DNA from: Hyaloperonospora brassicae
Lineage: Eukaryota; Oomycota; Peronosporomycetes; Peronosporales; Peronosporaceae
Assembly: GCA_947650285.1 (NCBI GenBank)
Contig: CANTFL010000353.1
Location: forward strand, 1-64,000
DNA: 64,000 bases
Direction: 5' to 3'
Shown here one piece after another: positions 44,694 to 55,029 of this stretch (position 1 is its first letter; every line of letters begins with the position of its first letter). A program made the position numbers and the translations under genes. The notes under the pieces were generated by a model that saw only the letters and a program-made list of their open reading frames with translations, was not told where the DNA came from and did no database searches.

Positions 44694-45210
44694 CTATTGA
44701 GGCAAACGAGGTGACCTTTTGCATGCAAAGTCGGATTCGCGTGGCGTCGAAAGAGGTACATGAAGACATTTGTTAACATGCATGGACTTGGCATGTGTCT
44801 GCCGAATCAAACTCTTGAGGTACGCCAAACAATACATGATGCTCCACAGGTATTTCAGCTTTCTGAATGACGTCAAATTACCGTTGCGCTGCTGCAGCAT
44901 CTTCAGCACCTCCGCTACTCCACAAAACCAAGTTGGCCGAGAGCCAATGCGATACCAATGAACACAACAGCGACTATCCGCAGCGCGTGACTGCTTCAGC
45001 GGACGCTGCAGCAGACGGTCATCCTGGCGCATTTTCTCCTCCTTCTTCTGATCTGACACTTTTTACTTCAGTACCGTCATAAGTTAGCGGATACTCGCAT
45101 CTAGTGGGTGTGCGTCGCAGCTCAAGTGAGCGCCACCTTAGCTTCCTCGAGGCACGGACAAACACGTACCGCGTGCAGTATTTGTGGAAATACAGCTAAC
45201 TTCTTTGACG
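44694..45210 (-). pseudogene. Shared MULE gene fragment in copy B (N-terminal piece)
   Basis: On the minus strand, YLVKEVSCISTNTARGTC (near 45,210) and KKEEKMRQDDRLLQRPL (near 45,050) match YLVTDFSCNFTNTARGTY and KEEEKMRQDGRLL of copy A, followed by CGVAEVL and TSFRKLKYL. Three stops (near 45,135, 45,090 and 45,070) break the frame. Relative to copy A, about 45 bp between DGRLL and QRPL are absent. The same two-frame ambiguity with a hydrophobic alternative is present. Confidence 0.4.
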
Positions 45211-45307
45211 AGGTACTTACCTAAACGTTAAATGAGAAGTCCTTATTATCATGTTAGGAGGGCGGGTGTGCCCCTAGCAAAAATGAGATGTGCCCCTAGT
45301 CGTGGCC

Positions 45308-45645
45308 AACAAAATATTGAAAAGATATATAGGTGAGCAACGAGCAATTACATAAACACCTGCAGTCGGCAAGTAGCAGCACGAAAATAGGCTGAAACAG
45401 GTGTAGGACCTTCTATTGCATCCGGTATCCTCAAATGTAAAAAACAAGCAGATTTGACCATAGATCCGGTAAAAAAAATAATGTACAAATTATATTTAGA
45501 ACACAAATTATATACCCTTTCTGTGCTTATTAACCACCGATGCACCACGTAAATTTAAAACATTTAAATGTATAAAATAGGGAAGAGATATCCATCTACC
45601 ACTTAAACGTTTATTAAATAACCCACACACCCAAATTAATTTTAG
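45308..45645. other. Spacer between MULE B and the host gene island
   Basis: AT-rich sequence of about 340 bp. I see no gene, repeat or RNA in it. Confidence 0.6.
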
Positions 45646-45668
45646 TTGGATATAATCCATCATTCTGA

Positions 45669-47608
45669 TTGGTCAAAGAAAATGAACGCAACTTTAAGAA
45701 TTTCAACACCCACAAGACACTCACCTACAATTTGCAACCTTCAGCGTACGGAAACGAGGAGGCGGCAAGCGACAGAGACAACGACGAAGGCAGAGACGAA
45801 GCGCAGTGGCTTTCTTTCGTGTCGGTATCCGCAGGTAAAGAAGAAGGAGAAGGAGAGAAGAAAGAAGAAGAGATGAGGCAGAAGAGGTGGAGGCAGAAGC
45901 TGAGGACGAAGCAGAAGGTCAAGGGGAGGAGCAGGAAAGAGAATGATGTTGCAAGAGGAGGAGCAGGACAAGAGGACGATGTTAAAAGAAAAGGAGCAGC
46001 AGCAGCAGCAATCGGTTGCCCAGGACATACTTCTGAGGCGAACGTATCTGCAGCGAATGTGCGTTGGTCGTTGCTGTGTCGCAAGAGTGTTTGTCGAGAG
46101 TCTGAGATTCTTATGGCTCATTTGTTGTGTTTTTGGTGTCTTGATAGTTACCGACAGCTGCAGAGCACGCATCCAGAGCAGGATAACACGAGAATTCGGC
46201 AGCTTGCGACGAATATTGAGGTGCTGGTGTGCCAAAAGGCGAATACGCGGGTACGTACTGTTTTGTGTTGACGACATTTGGGGTCGTGAGATGAGTTACA
46301 GACTCTTTTTCTCCTCCTTTTCGGTTCCTGACCGGGTCTTGTGCTGTGGACTAGAATGCTTACGTAACTGCAGTTTATTATGAGATTTATAAACTCTTGC
46401 AGGTCGAAATGGCTCAAGCCAACAACGCTGTCCTGTATTTAAGCGCGAGTCAACGCTTCGACAATTTGCATCACGAGACTCAAGCTCAACACTCGGCAGT
46501 GTCGAGGGCGATGCAAAGTAATTACTCCACGAATCAAGCCTCACAGTCGCACAGTTTCGAGTACGCTCTAGCACTATCTCGGGACACGAATAGCAGCGAC
46601 GAATTGTCGGCATTCTCTGCGACAAGCCAGTCTAGTACCGACACGTTTTCGACATTCTCTGCACCAAGTCAGTCGATGGGTGCAGTAAACTCGTTCCAGT
46701 CGATGATGGGTGATCAGACGCAGTCGTGTCGACCAACGATGCGCACACACAACAGCAATAGATGAACGCAATTAACCAAGGCTTGAACACGCAGGGCCAC
46801 CGGCACTGAGAGCCCGATGCTTTATACCCTCCCTACGGTCGTGTCACCATCTCTTCGGAACTTCTCGGTCCAAAGTAACGTCGGAAATTCGCCAATGCAA
46901 GTTTCATCCCACGGCAATGTGGAAGGACAACAGCAGCTTGACGATCAAAATGAGCAATTTACAGGTGAGTGTCTTGTGAGTGTTGAAATTCTTACATTTG
47001 CGTTCATTCTCTTTGACCAATCATAATGATTGATTATAGCCAATCGAAATATTTATTTAGGGTGTGGACGTTTAACGTTTGGGTGGTGGATGTATAACGC
47101 TTCCCATAAAAAATATTCGAAATAACGGACAATATACACAAATTGTAAGGGAAAATGAGTAAAAAATAAATTAAGGTAATCAAAAACTCTTATCAAAATA
47201 AGGCTGAACAATAAAATAGTACAAACATATATATATTATTAAAAGTTTAGATATAAAGTTCAAAAAATGGTGGGAAATGAGTTAATACAGAAGGACCATA
47301 TAAAATATTAAAATGAATCAAAAAGTACCAATAAAGCTGCATGAATTCGGATTTATAGAAATGTGTCAGTACAGGATTTTGTTTGGGCCATAATAGTATT
47401 GGTGTTGGCAAAGTGAACTTAAAGCTGGTTTCGAAATAAAAACTCTGGTCATCCCTAAGAGATGTCAACTTTAGTAAGCAATGCTTTACAATCTTATCTA
47501 TCGATTAGGTACCCAGACATCAGCGGTCAATTTCTAGCCAAAATGGGCCCCAGAATATCAAACGCGCACCCGCTTTTTTGGCGAGATTTCCTTCTTGCAA
47601 TAGCCTAA
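45669..47608 (+). CDS. Probable multi-exon host gene, function unknown
   Basis: A plus-strand gene model with phase-compatible introns. The first exon (start uncertain; 45669-46250 is open) is GA-rich and charged, ending NIEVLVCQKANTR. Intron 46251-46402 (GTACGT to TTGCAG). Exon 46403-46725: VEMAQANNAVLYLSASQRF, then Ser/Gln-rich with FSATSQSS and FSAPSQSM repeats. Intron 46726-46794. Exon 46795-46964: TESPMLYTLPTVVSPSLRNF, HGNVEGQQQLDDQNEQF. A last exon from 47517 (DISGQFLAKMGPRISNA) to a stop at 47608 needs a 552-bp AT-rich intron, long for an oomycete, so this end is uncertain. An extra intron in the first exon (GTTTGT to TTGATAG near 46,090-46,150) is possible. No domain was recognised. 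Confidence 0.45.
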
Positions 47609-48100
47609 GTAAGTGAATCATATCGGGCTTGCTTTCGTCACATCCGGCCTCATGGCGGTAGACACGGGCGGTGATTGCCAAGGGTAGACTCATGACCGGC
47701 GGCGTCCCCGCACCAGGCCTCACTGCTCCGGCACACGCATACGTCATTCAGAGAGATCGCGTAAGTGGTCGTAGAGGGGGTCATCACTCGACACCTGCCA
47801 TCGCTTCGGCATGTCCACAATTCCGATAGACTGGCTGTCCGAGCGGCCGCAAAAGAGATGAAATTAAGGCATGCGTCGATTACCAGGCAACAGCAGCTGC
47901 TAGACGACCCCGAGAGCGTGACCGAAGGCGTTTGACCCCGTATAATGACTGGACTCGTCTGCGCCCCGACGATGCCATACAGGCTCATGAAGTATCGTAC
48001 GTTTTGCAATCCATATGGCTACACATATGTTCAGGTCTGCCTCTCTATTTTATCCTTCTTATGAAGCACCGTATGCCTTCGTGAAACGGCTATTTGTGCA
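47609..48100 (+). other. Coding-like stretch downstream of the unknown gene, frame unresolved
   Basis: Two plus frames look coding between about 47,690 and 48,080. One reads MTGGVPAPGLTAPAHAY then, after a possible 69-bp intron, RKRDEIKACVDYQATAAA and YNDWTRLRPDDAIQAHE. The other reads SDRLAVRAAAKEMKLRHA and QQQLLDDPESVTEGV, ending at a stop near 47,935. A minus frame of 119 codons (47650-48009) is also open. One of them is likely a real exon, perhaps of the preceding gene; I cannot choose. 48,100-48,540 shows nothing recognisable. Confidence 0.3.
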
Positions 48101-48546
48101 TGATCAAGCAACAAATATCATACAACGCGCGAAGACCTTTTCCACTAACACGTGATAAGTGTGCTAGAATAAGAACACGAGCATGCAAGATTTTCCTGTC
48201 AACAATCAGTGCGCTCTTATGCTTCTTAGCTGCCAAAATCGCTTTATAAGCCTAAAGGTTTATACCAGCAGCGCGAACGCCGAGGGCATCGTGCCCCACA
48301 TCAAGTGACAAATCTGGCAGCTAAGAATATAGACTACGCTTGAAGTTGGCGACTCCAAGGACTAGAACACGTGCTGCACAAAGAAAGACGTGTCGTACTG
48401 TCGCGTAAATCTTATGATGGTCTTGTGATGGGAGAGACGCATCAAGTTTGCTGAACGAGTAACGATTGCTGAACACGATTGCTGAGCACGATGGACATGG
48501 TACTCGATCAACGACCCGAAAGTTTGGACTAGTATGTCCAACTTTC

Positions 48547-48562
48547 TCTTATTCCGCAATTT
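48547..48562 (+). promoter_or_regulatory. Oomycete-type Inr core promoter of the effector candidate
   Basis: TCTTATTCCGCAATTT matches 14 of 16 positions of the oomycete initiator consensus GCTCATTYYNCAWTTT. It lies about 170 bp before ATG 48729, and no ATG lies between them, so it supports that start and a 5' untranslated leader containing the tandem repeat. Confidence 0.6.
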
Positions 48563-48576
48563 GCAACGAACAAACC

Positions 48577-48696
48577 GAGCCGAGTCACGCCTTCCTCGGT
48601 CGCCCCAGTCACCCCTTCCTCTGTCGCCCCAGTCACCCCTTCCTCTGTCGCCCCAGTCACCCCTTCCTCTGTCGCCCCAGTCACGCCTGCTTATTC
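48577..48696 (+). repeat. 24-bp tandem repeat in the effector leader
   Basis: Three perfect copies of CGCCCCAGTCACCCCTTCCT plus CTGT (48601-48624, 48625-48648, 48649-48672), flanked by diverged half copies on both sides. The reading frame stays open through it in phase with the effector, but the Inr and the signal peptide argue that it is untranslated. Confidence 0.9.
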
Positions 48697-48728
48697 TGCA
48701 CCCAGTTACGCCTTCCTATTCCGCGACA

Positions 48729-49289
48729 ATGATCTCATCAGGCAGACTATTGACTACCACGGCAGTCACATTCCTTCTCCTCGGTAGTGCGCTCTCCACG
48801 CCGACAACAACGATGACATTAGACAACATTTTGCGCTTATCCACTGGTGGCAACGCAAGTGAAGATGCCTACGAATTGCGAGCGATGGGATCGCCGATTC
48901 ATGGGACGATTGAGCTTGATGAATCGAGGTCGTCTTGGTTTCAATCATTGCGATCGTTCTTTCAGAGCTTCAAGTCGATCTCAAATTACAAGCTCAACGA
49001 GCAAGCTTTCCGGAGCGACAAGCATTGGCTGCATAGAGTCAGCCGGTTGGACAAGGAGAAATTAGACGTTCTGTTTTATAAATGGAGTAAAGGAGACGTA
49101 GATGAAGACCGCGTCAAAAATTTGTTCGTAGGGGCTGGTGTAAGCACAGAAAAAGTTGCTCGAGTGCTGAACCTGTACAAGAAGTACAAGCTCAATTATG
49201 ATCGTAAACAAGCAGAAGAAAAAATTAGATTCGCGGGAAAACCTGTCGCTGATCTTGAGAAAGCTCGTCTAGAAAAGAAAAATCGCTAA
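48729..49289 (+). CDS. Secreted effector candidate, WY-like helical domain, no RXLR motif
   Basis: 186 residues from ATG 48729. I chose this start because it is the first ATG after the Inr and begins a signal peptide (MISSGRLLTTTAVTFLLLG, cleavage near SALS-TP). After a short Ser/Glu-rich region (residues 24-65) without a canonical RXLR or dEER motif, the rest is helical and Lys-rich: WFQSLRSFFQSFKS near 66-80, then a WY-like pattern WLHRVSRLDKEKLDVLFYKW, VKNLFVGAGVSTEKVARVLN and LYKKYKLNY near 100-160. The alternation of Trp and Tyr in such helices is typical of oomycete host-targeted effectors. Single exon, isolated between repeat-rich regions, as effector genes often are. A plant target cannot be inferred. 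Other secreted helical proteins are possible. Confidence 0.65.
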   Translation: MISSGRLLTTTAVTFLLLGSALSTPTTTMTLDNILRLSTGGNASEDAYELRAMGSPIHGTIELDESRSSWFQSLRSFFQSFKSISNYKLNEQAFRSDKHWLHRVSRLDKEKLDVLFYKWSKGDVDEDRVKNLFVGAGVSTEKVARVLNLYKKYKLNYDRKQAEEKIRFAGKPVADLEKARLEKKNR

Positions 49290-50691
49290 AATGTAACGTA
49301 TCTTTTGCCGAGTGTCGTGTCCATGTCGTGACTTACAAGACAAGTTTTCTGCTTACTGCATCCACACGTCAGTCAGTAGCCTTGTAGATGTGTCACCAAC
49401 CTCACGTCTACGAGCCAGTATCGGCGTTGCCAAAAAGGTCGTGCGGTACCGCTCCTACCTGGCTAACATTTAGTAACCCACAGACGCAACTAGTTTCAAG
49501 CTCTGGCTCTGACTCACAGCAAGCCGCAGACGTCAGTCGTTTGCGCTGCTGCAAGCAAAGGAGATGATGCCGATGAGTCAAATGGCTATTGCTTATGCAC
49601 TACGCAACTACGGCATACGAACGAATGTTAGTTGCTTTCGGTTTTAAATCGGTATAGCAAAAGCCAATGATTATCGCTTGACGATGCTCGTAGCCAAGCA
49701 TGTCACAGCAAACTATTGTTACCGATCGATCACCATATTTCTGTTGCCGGCCGAGTGACAGCAACGTATCATGGTGATCGATAGGCGACCTGGCTACAGC
49801 TACATCATTGCAGCACTTCGTGTGCACGATGATAAACCTCTAACGAAGGTCGGCAACTTTGGTCAATACGTGGCAACATCATGTCGCGCTGATTAGTCGG
49901 TTGCTAGACATAAAAAAGCTCTGCGTGCACCACGTCTTTTCGTGCCTCATATACTCGTCACCCATCTGGCATTTGCTCAGAAGTTCTGCTAGTTGCTGTG
50001 GCGCCCACGATCATGGCACTCCCAGGGAGAGGAACCGACTTCGGGCGCGTTGCATATTTTGGTCTATATGTAAACGGCGAAGCACCATGAACGTTAGACG
50101 ATTCGAGAGGAAATGTGGGTAGATATTGCTAAACTGCCAACAGCTTGACCACTAACGCAATGGACACCGACAATGCCAAACTTAATGGTCAAGGGCAGGG
50201 TGAGCCTCAACGGCTCATGAATGGAGTGTGGGGTCACACGTGCAGACTAGGAACACTACGAGCAGTTTGTACGGCATACGTAGGTCGACGACACGGGATT
50301 TCGAGGTCAGCAATACGGCGTTGTAACACATGTTTATGGTTGGTGCCGATCCGAGTTTCGATGAAGGACGTTTGTCACACGATAAGTATATAATTTGACC
50401 ACGCAAAGCGCACTACACTCAACCACTACTGAGCTCATCTGCGACTCTTCCTGCATCTCGACAACGATCATTGTGCCCTGACCAGACATGCCTTCCGCCA
50501 CTTTTGTCACGGCAAGCACGACGCAGAGTTGCTTTGCTAGGATGGACAGTTATCTGGCGTCGTCACTCAAGTTGCAACTGCTGTAGACTTTCCATGTGCA
50601 CTTTTGTCTATATACACCCTTGACCAGCGAGCGGTAAGTTCCTCATTTGTCGACCCATGAGGTGAGGCACTATATTCTCCACTTCCCAGCG
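49290..50691. other. Intergenic region between effector and desaturase
   Basis: About 1.4 kb without a gene I can name. A minus-strand frame at 50334-50519 (KVAEGMSGQGTMIVVEMQEE) looks somewhat coding and could be an exon of an unrecognised gene. No RNA gene or repeat was seen. Confidence 0.4.
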
Positions 50692-52012
50692 CTACTGGAA
50701 TATCTGAGCCTCGGATTTGCCAAAGCACAGCTGACTTATTTGACGGTCCCACCACGATATGGCCGGGCTACCCGGTCCGCGCTTTCGAATCTCTTCACGC
50801 ACCTGCTTGGCCACGGCGTCGCGCGTTTTGGCAGCCGTGCGACTGCGTTTGAGGTCATAAGCCTGGCCGATCAGCGCACAAAAGTCAATAAAGGCTTTCG
50901 TTGGGTTATACTGTCCACTGAGTATCCCCCACTCGCTTGTCGCGTAGTCAGACGGGTACTTGTGGCTGTTACAACAAACGAGTGCATCGACACCCACTTA
51001 ATATGTAAGTCACGGCAAGATAGACGGGCCACGTGCAGCGCCCATGTCAACACGAACACATACGCACAAGAGGCCACGTCAACGGGCATGCGAAAAAAAC
51101 GTACTGGTAGTTGTGATAGCCTTCGCCCAGGGCGCCAAGAGCGACGACGAGGCTCTCGACAGCACGGAGCTTGCGGTCGTACGGCTTGTAGCCGAAGAAG
51201 TGCGCGACGCTGTTGACCATCCACGTCATGTGGAGCACCCAGACGTGACGCAAGACGCCACCGACCCAGAAGCCAATGTGGGCGCTCTGGAACCAGCACG
51301 AGCCCATGGCCGTGGGCACGAGGTAGCACATGAGCAGCACGAGTTTGCCATAGTGCCGCGTCTGGAACGTCACGACGGCGTCGGCCCGCAGGTCGGCAAA
51401 GTCCAGCGTCTGGCCCGCTTGGCGCACGTGCGCGTGTTTGCGCAGCATGATCCAGCCCATGTGCGCGAAGAAGAGGCCGCGCTGCGAGTCGTGCGGGTCG
51501 GCCGTCGTGTCCGAGCCCTTGTGGTGCACGCGGTGGTCGCGCGCCCACTCGAAGATCGATCCCTCGAACGCCATCGAGTTGCACAGCATGAGGAAGACGC
51601 GCAGCGGGCGTCGCGCTTTGTAGCTGCGGTGCGACCAGAGCCGGTGCGCGCCGGCCGTGATCCCGAGGCCCGAGACGAGCCACAGCCCGAGCCACAGCAC
51701 GAGCAGCGCGCGGCCCGAGCAGCGCGGCACGACGCAGAGCAGTGCGTAGAGCGCGCCGACGTGCCACGCGACCAGCACGAGGACGTTGTACCAGACGACG
51801 TCCGACCACTGGAAGCCGACCACGGCGTCGGTCCGCTTGACGCCGGCGGCTGTCAGTGCTGCGGTCGATCGGACGGCGTGGGGCGGCGGAGGCGCTGACG
51901 GCATATTTGGGACTGACGACGACGACGACGACGTCGGCGACGATCGGGAGTGCCAACGACGCGCGAGGGGCGTTTGGCGGCTGGCGATTGGTCCGGTTGC
52001 GATCGCTGTCAC
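50692..52012 (-). CDS. Acyl-CoA delta-9-type fatty acid desaturase, one intron
   Basis: A membrane di-iron enzyme that introduces a double bond into a saturated acyl-CoA in the ER, using cytochrome b5. Two exons: 52012-51105 and 50965-50692, with a 139-bp intron 51104-50966 (GTACGT to AACAG). Splicing in phase gives 393 residues. All three histidine boxes are present: HRLWSH, HRVHH and, formed across the splice, HNYHH followed by KYPSDYATSEWG. Hydrophobic segments lie at about residues 65-120 (VVWYNVLVLVAWHVGALYAL, LLVLWLGLWLVSG) and 220-270. The first 55 residues are Ser/Pro-rich and variable, so a later Met (MPSAPPPP) could be the true start. Very GC-rich compared with its surroundings, typical of a conserved host gene. 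No cytochrome b5 domain is fused. Stearoyl-CoA desaturase family; chain specificity unknown. Confidence 0.88.
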
Positions 52013-52555
52013 TGCAGCGGTGGGGTGGGGTGGGGCGAAGCGCTGGCCTCAGCTGAGGGAGGGGATCCACTCGCCAACCAGCTGCTGATCTTTTGGGCGA
52101 GAAGGAGGCGGATCGAAAGTCGCAGACGGTCGAGTCGAAGCGGCAGACGAGCGCAAACGAGGACGAACCGCTGGACCGACTTGTTGACTGGACCACGGAC
52201 GTTCTGCTTGTAAACGGCATGGGACGTAGCGAGCTGCTGCTCGGGCAGCTACGCGCAGCTGCTTGCTCCGACGTGAGCACGACCTCATCGGCTACGAGTA
52301 GCGAGAGACGTTGCTGTTGATTGCCCATGCCCATCGTCTGGCTGACATGTTGCAGGGGGACCGCCACTGTTGGTGGTTTTCATGTGTGCCTTGCGGTCTT
52401 AGCCAACGCGTTCCGTCCGCATTGTCGTGCGCTTTTCGCAGTCACGAATCTGATCGTCGTCGTCGATCGTCTGACGTCCGAACGAACACAATCGTCAAGT
52501 AGCGACACGCAAATGATGCAGTGGGACGCGAAACTCGGTCGGGTCTGCCAATTCA

Positions 52556-52906
52556 CTACACAGTCCGATAGTCGCATTCCTTCGCTGCGTTTATGACCAC
52601 GTCTTGGACATCATCTTGATACAGAACGAGGCCTTTCATCACGTACCGTCTACGAACGAGATTCGGTGATGTCACAGCTGGACGAGTGAGTGTAATAGGA
52701 TTGCAAGTGTCATGTCGACCTCCCTCACGTGCTTGTGCGACAATCGGTGGCCCCTTCTTTGCTTCCATCCGGCCAAATTCGCGTAGACGCGTAGACTGTT
52801 CGTAGATCCTCTCGTGGGCGGCGCCTTGATGAGTGCCAATGGAGAAAGAGCGCTGGCACCATTGCTCGTGACTGTCACCTGTCGTTCGTGAGCGTTGCTT
52901 TTGCAA
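52556..52906 (-). CDS. Possible exon of an uncharacterised charged protein
   Basis: A 116-codon minus frame containing AAHERIYEQSTRLREFGRME and AKKGPPIVAQAREGG. The HERIYEQ stretch resembles the ERLY-type repeats common in oomycete coiled-coil proteins. It begins without a clear start and may be one exon of a spliced gene. Overlapping minus frames (52672-53082, 52875-53090) look less protein-like. It lies upstream of the desaturase on the same strand, about 540 bp away. 52,013-52,555 shows no separate gene. Confidence 0.3.
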   Translation of the reverse strand: MQKQRSRTTGDSHEQWCQRSFSIGTHQGAAHERIYEQSTRLREFGRMEAKKGPPIVAQAREGGRHDTCNPITLTRPAVTSPNLVRRRYVMKGLVLYQDDVQDVVINAAKECDYRTV

Positions 52907-53199
52907 AAAATTGAGCCCGACACAGTCTTGGCAGCGTGAACTTTAGCAATGTCGGAATAACAACACCACATCGATGGACTAGTGAGAAGTAGAGTGTATA
53001 CCGGTAGTCTTGCCGTTCTCGCGTACTTTGAGGCGATAACTTGCGCTTGTTGCACGTCGAGAGCTGGAGCCGCCAAGAGCACAATATCAAGTCTGCGTTC
53101 CTCGCTTATGAGTGCGACACAAGTCTAAGCATTTCTCCATTATGACAAGGCCGTGCGTTGATCATGTCAGCGGATGACATGCTTCGGCGTACATGATAA

Positions 53200-53780
53200 A
53201 GCTGCCACGTCAGAGCTAGTGAACATCTGAAGCTTACCCGCAAACAGCGGCACATTCGTTGCGGATCTGTTAGAATGGTGCGGTACCAACAGCTCGGACG
53301 ACACCGAGTCTTGATCTTTGCTTCGGTAGCATCTCCGAAAGCCGTTTCAATATGCAATGTATGACACGGAGGGAGGCAATCACAGAGTCGAGTTGCTGCA
53401 ACGTCTGCTGACCAAGTACCACACTATCCTGAAAAGAGGCGAAACTATCTACCTGTACTTCACGTTGGCTCATTAGGTTATGAGTTAATAAGGTATTTGT
53501 CAGTGATGACAACGATTTCGTAGAAGTGCTGACGACGGCGATGAGAACAAAGAACTTAGCACAGGAGAACGTCAGCAAGCCCGTGTATGCGCATCAAGCA
53601 ACATGGAAGAAGCTAGCGGGCTATTCAACGTGGTGTAATCAGTCAATAAAGGTCTCAACGACACCACTATGCTGCAGTCATCGATCAACCGTCTCTTTCG
53701 TTTATACGCCTACGCTTCGACATTGTAGGAGAGGATCGATAGCAATACGTTCGCTTGGTGCGAGTGACGTCTTGTGCTAG
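53200..53780 (+). CDS. Probable spliced host gene fragment, unknown function
   Basis: Three plus-strand exons joined by short, phase-matched introns. The exon ending at 53277 contains SEHLKLTRKQRHIRCGSV. Intron 53278-53329 (52 bp, GTGCGG to GGTAG). Exon 53330-53454: HLRKPFQYAMYDTEGGNHRV, ELLQRLLTKYHTILKRGETI. Intron 53455-53503 (49 bp, GTACTT to GTCAG). Exon from 53504: DDNDFVEVLTTAMRTKNLAQ, KPVYAHQATWKKLAGYSTW; the frame stays open to 53780 and the end is not fixed. The intron sizes and the coding look across three frames make chance unlikely, but I cannot recognise a family, and both ends are uncertain. Confidence 0.4.
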
Positions 53781-54009
53781 TCGATGCACACAGCTGCTTC
53801 CATAAGTGACATGTCCATTGCAATCGACACAACTGACTTTTGAGGATAATCGGTCAGCTACGTAGTCACTCACATGGACAAACTTGGCAGAGGATAGCAC
53901 CTTAAGCATCGACACTCTTATAGCAGTGGCTCTGATATGACATCACTCGTGTCACATACGCCACTGCTTTGCGTTACCTTTGACAAGATGTTACTGTTCA
54001 TGATGCTCG

Positions 54010-54498
54010 ATGAGTGCAATCGCCGATGTGAAACATAATCGCTCAACGAAAGCTTCCGCCGCGCTATTTGTCGAAGAGTGCGTGAGCGGCGAGATGGTTT
54101 CCACACTCATGCTGTCAGAATTTGACGATACGCAGCAAAGATATCTGGCAAGATATTTGTGGAGGCACTTACTAGAGTCGTTGCAACAAAAGCAAGAGTC
54201 TTGTTCTACGCACCATTGCTTGAGGAGTTCCATTAGCTCTCCTCGCTGCAAACAGCAAGGATGCAGCAAATTGTCATTACATCCACCAATGGATTCGATA
54301 CTGCTGCGACAAGAAATGAAGCATACCCGTCGATCGACAAAAGAGGAGCGTCAACAACTTATGCCGGTATTATCACATAGCGTGGACCTGTTCATGAGCC
54401 ACTGCATGTTCCATGTCGTGACTTTATGTATCAACCAGCTGCTCCATCGATGCACCTCATATAGCGGAGCTACACGAAGGTCAATTTGCACGGCTTAG
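54010..54498 (+). CDS. Open frame of unknown status
   Basis: 162 codons on the plus strand. Residues 15-65 look coding (FVEECVSGEMVSTLMLSEFD, TQQRYLARYLWRHLLESLQQ); the rest is Cys/Ser/His-rich. The opposite strand is also open over 53991-54269. It could be a further exon of the gene at 53,200-53,780 or a small gene of its own. 53,781-54,009 shows nothing clear. Confidence 0.25.
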   Translation: MSAIADVKHNRSTKASAALFVEECVSGEMVSTLMLSEFDDTQQRYLARYLWRHLLESLQQKQESCSTHHCLRSSISSPRCKQQGCSKLSLHPPMDSILLRQEMKHTRRSTKEERQQLMPVLSHSVDLFMSHCMFHVVTLCINQLLHRCTSYSGATRRSICTA

Positions 54499-54585
54499 CA
54501 GAGTGAACAGCCGACGTGGACGGACCCTCGTACAATCTCCCAAGCCATAGCATGCGATGACTGCCTCTACAGCTCCTTGAGAGAG

Positions 54586-54929
54586 CTAGCTACTGCCACT
54601 CGACGGCAGCTTCTTCTGCGTCTTCTGCTCATACTGCACTGGCGTCCATGTCTTCATCTGTAGAGCATGGATGCGCGTCATCTCCTCCTTTAGACAGTCG
54701 TTCACTCGGCGCTGGCGCTCCAGCAGCGATTGACCTGCATGTCACTTTGAATCAGTGCTGACTCAAGACCGCTCGATATCCAGTGCTACGAACCTTCGAA
54801 GCCTTCGTGAACGACCACGAGGCTGAACTTACTGCCGCATCCGTCGGACAGATCGACGGCTTCCACGAGAGTCGCACCGATGTCCTGGCGGATCTTGGCC
54901 TCAAGCTGCGCAGGCGTCACCACGTCCAT
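54586..54929 (-). CDS. BolA-like protein (BolA2 type), one short intron
   Basis: Small partner of monothiol glutaredoxins in cytosolic iron-sulfur cluster handling. Exon 1 is 54929-54794 (MDVVTPAQLEAKIRQDIGAT, then VDLSDGCGSKFSLVVV), intron 54793-54735 (59 bp, GTTCGT to TGCAG), exon 2 54734-54586. The spliced protein is 94 residues. Exon 2 reads QSLLERQRRVNDCLKEEM then TRIHALQMKTWTPVQYEQ. The conserved Cys of GCGSKF and the His of RIHAL are the residues expected to bind the [2Fe-2S] cluster with glutaredoxin. Length fits BolA2 (about 86-95). The frame is open upstream to 55028, but MDVVTPAQ is the normal family start, so I chose 54929. Confidence 0.9.
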
Positions 54930-55029
54930 CACCCGTTTGCTGGAAAAGTCCACGGAAAATATTAAATATAGGGAGCCGAGTTCGGCCCCTCTCACTCCGT
55001 TGGTTAGACCCCACCTTCGATAATGCATA

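Larger units (their letters stand above)
35243..45307 (-). mobile_element. MULE copy B, inverted relative to A, carrying a Myb-like gene and interrupted by a Ty3 element
   Basis: The left end has a degraded version of the inverted repeat (GCCCACTTTTGCTAGAGG, then ACGGGCACACCCGCCC). The right end (about 45,255-45,307) has GGGCGGGTGTGCCCCTAG through CTAGTCGTGGCC. Both shared gene fragments of copy A are present on the minus strand, so B is inverted. There is no transposase. Instead a Myb-like gene lies between the shared fragments, as in a gene-carrying (Pack-MULE-like) copy. The Ty3 element at 36124-43832 is a later insertion. Without that insertion B would be about 2.4 kb. Confidence 0.55.

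Noticed and set aside
45725..46277. Minus-strand frames (119 and 178 codons) over the first exon of the unknown gene
   Set aside because: They are the Ser/Leu/Phe-rich complement of a GA-rich tract, without protein-family features.
48534..48728. Upstream extension of the effector frame with PQSPLPLS repeats
   Set aside because: The Inr at 48547 would place the transcript start after the upstream non-ATG codon, and a clean signal peptide begins at 48729.
50871..52367. Large open frames over the desaturase (498 codons minus, 284 codons plus)
   Set aside because: They are Arg/Pro/Ala-rich shadows produced by high GC; the frame at 52012-51105 has all the histidine boxes of a desaturase.
54970..55020. 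tRNA-like GTTCGG segment near the BolA gene
   Set aside because: No matching acceptor stem or anticodon arm could be drawn.
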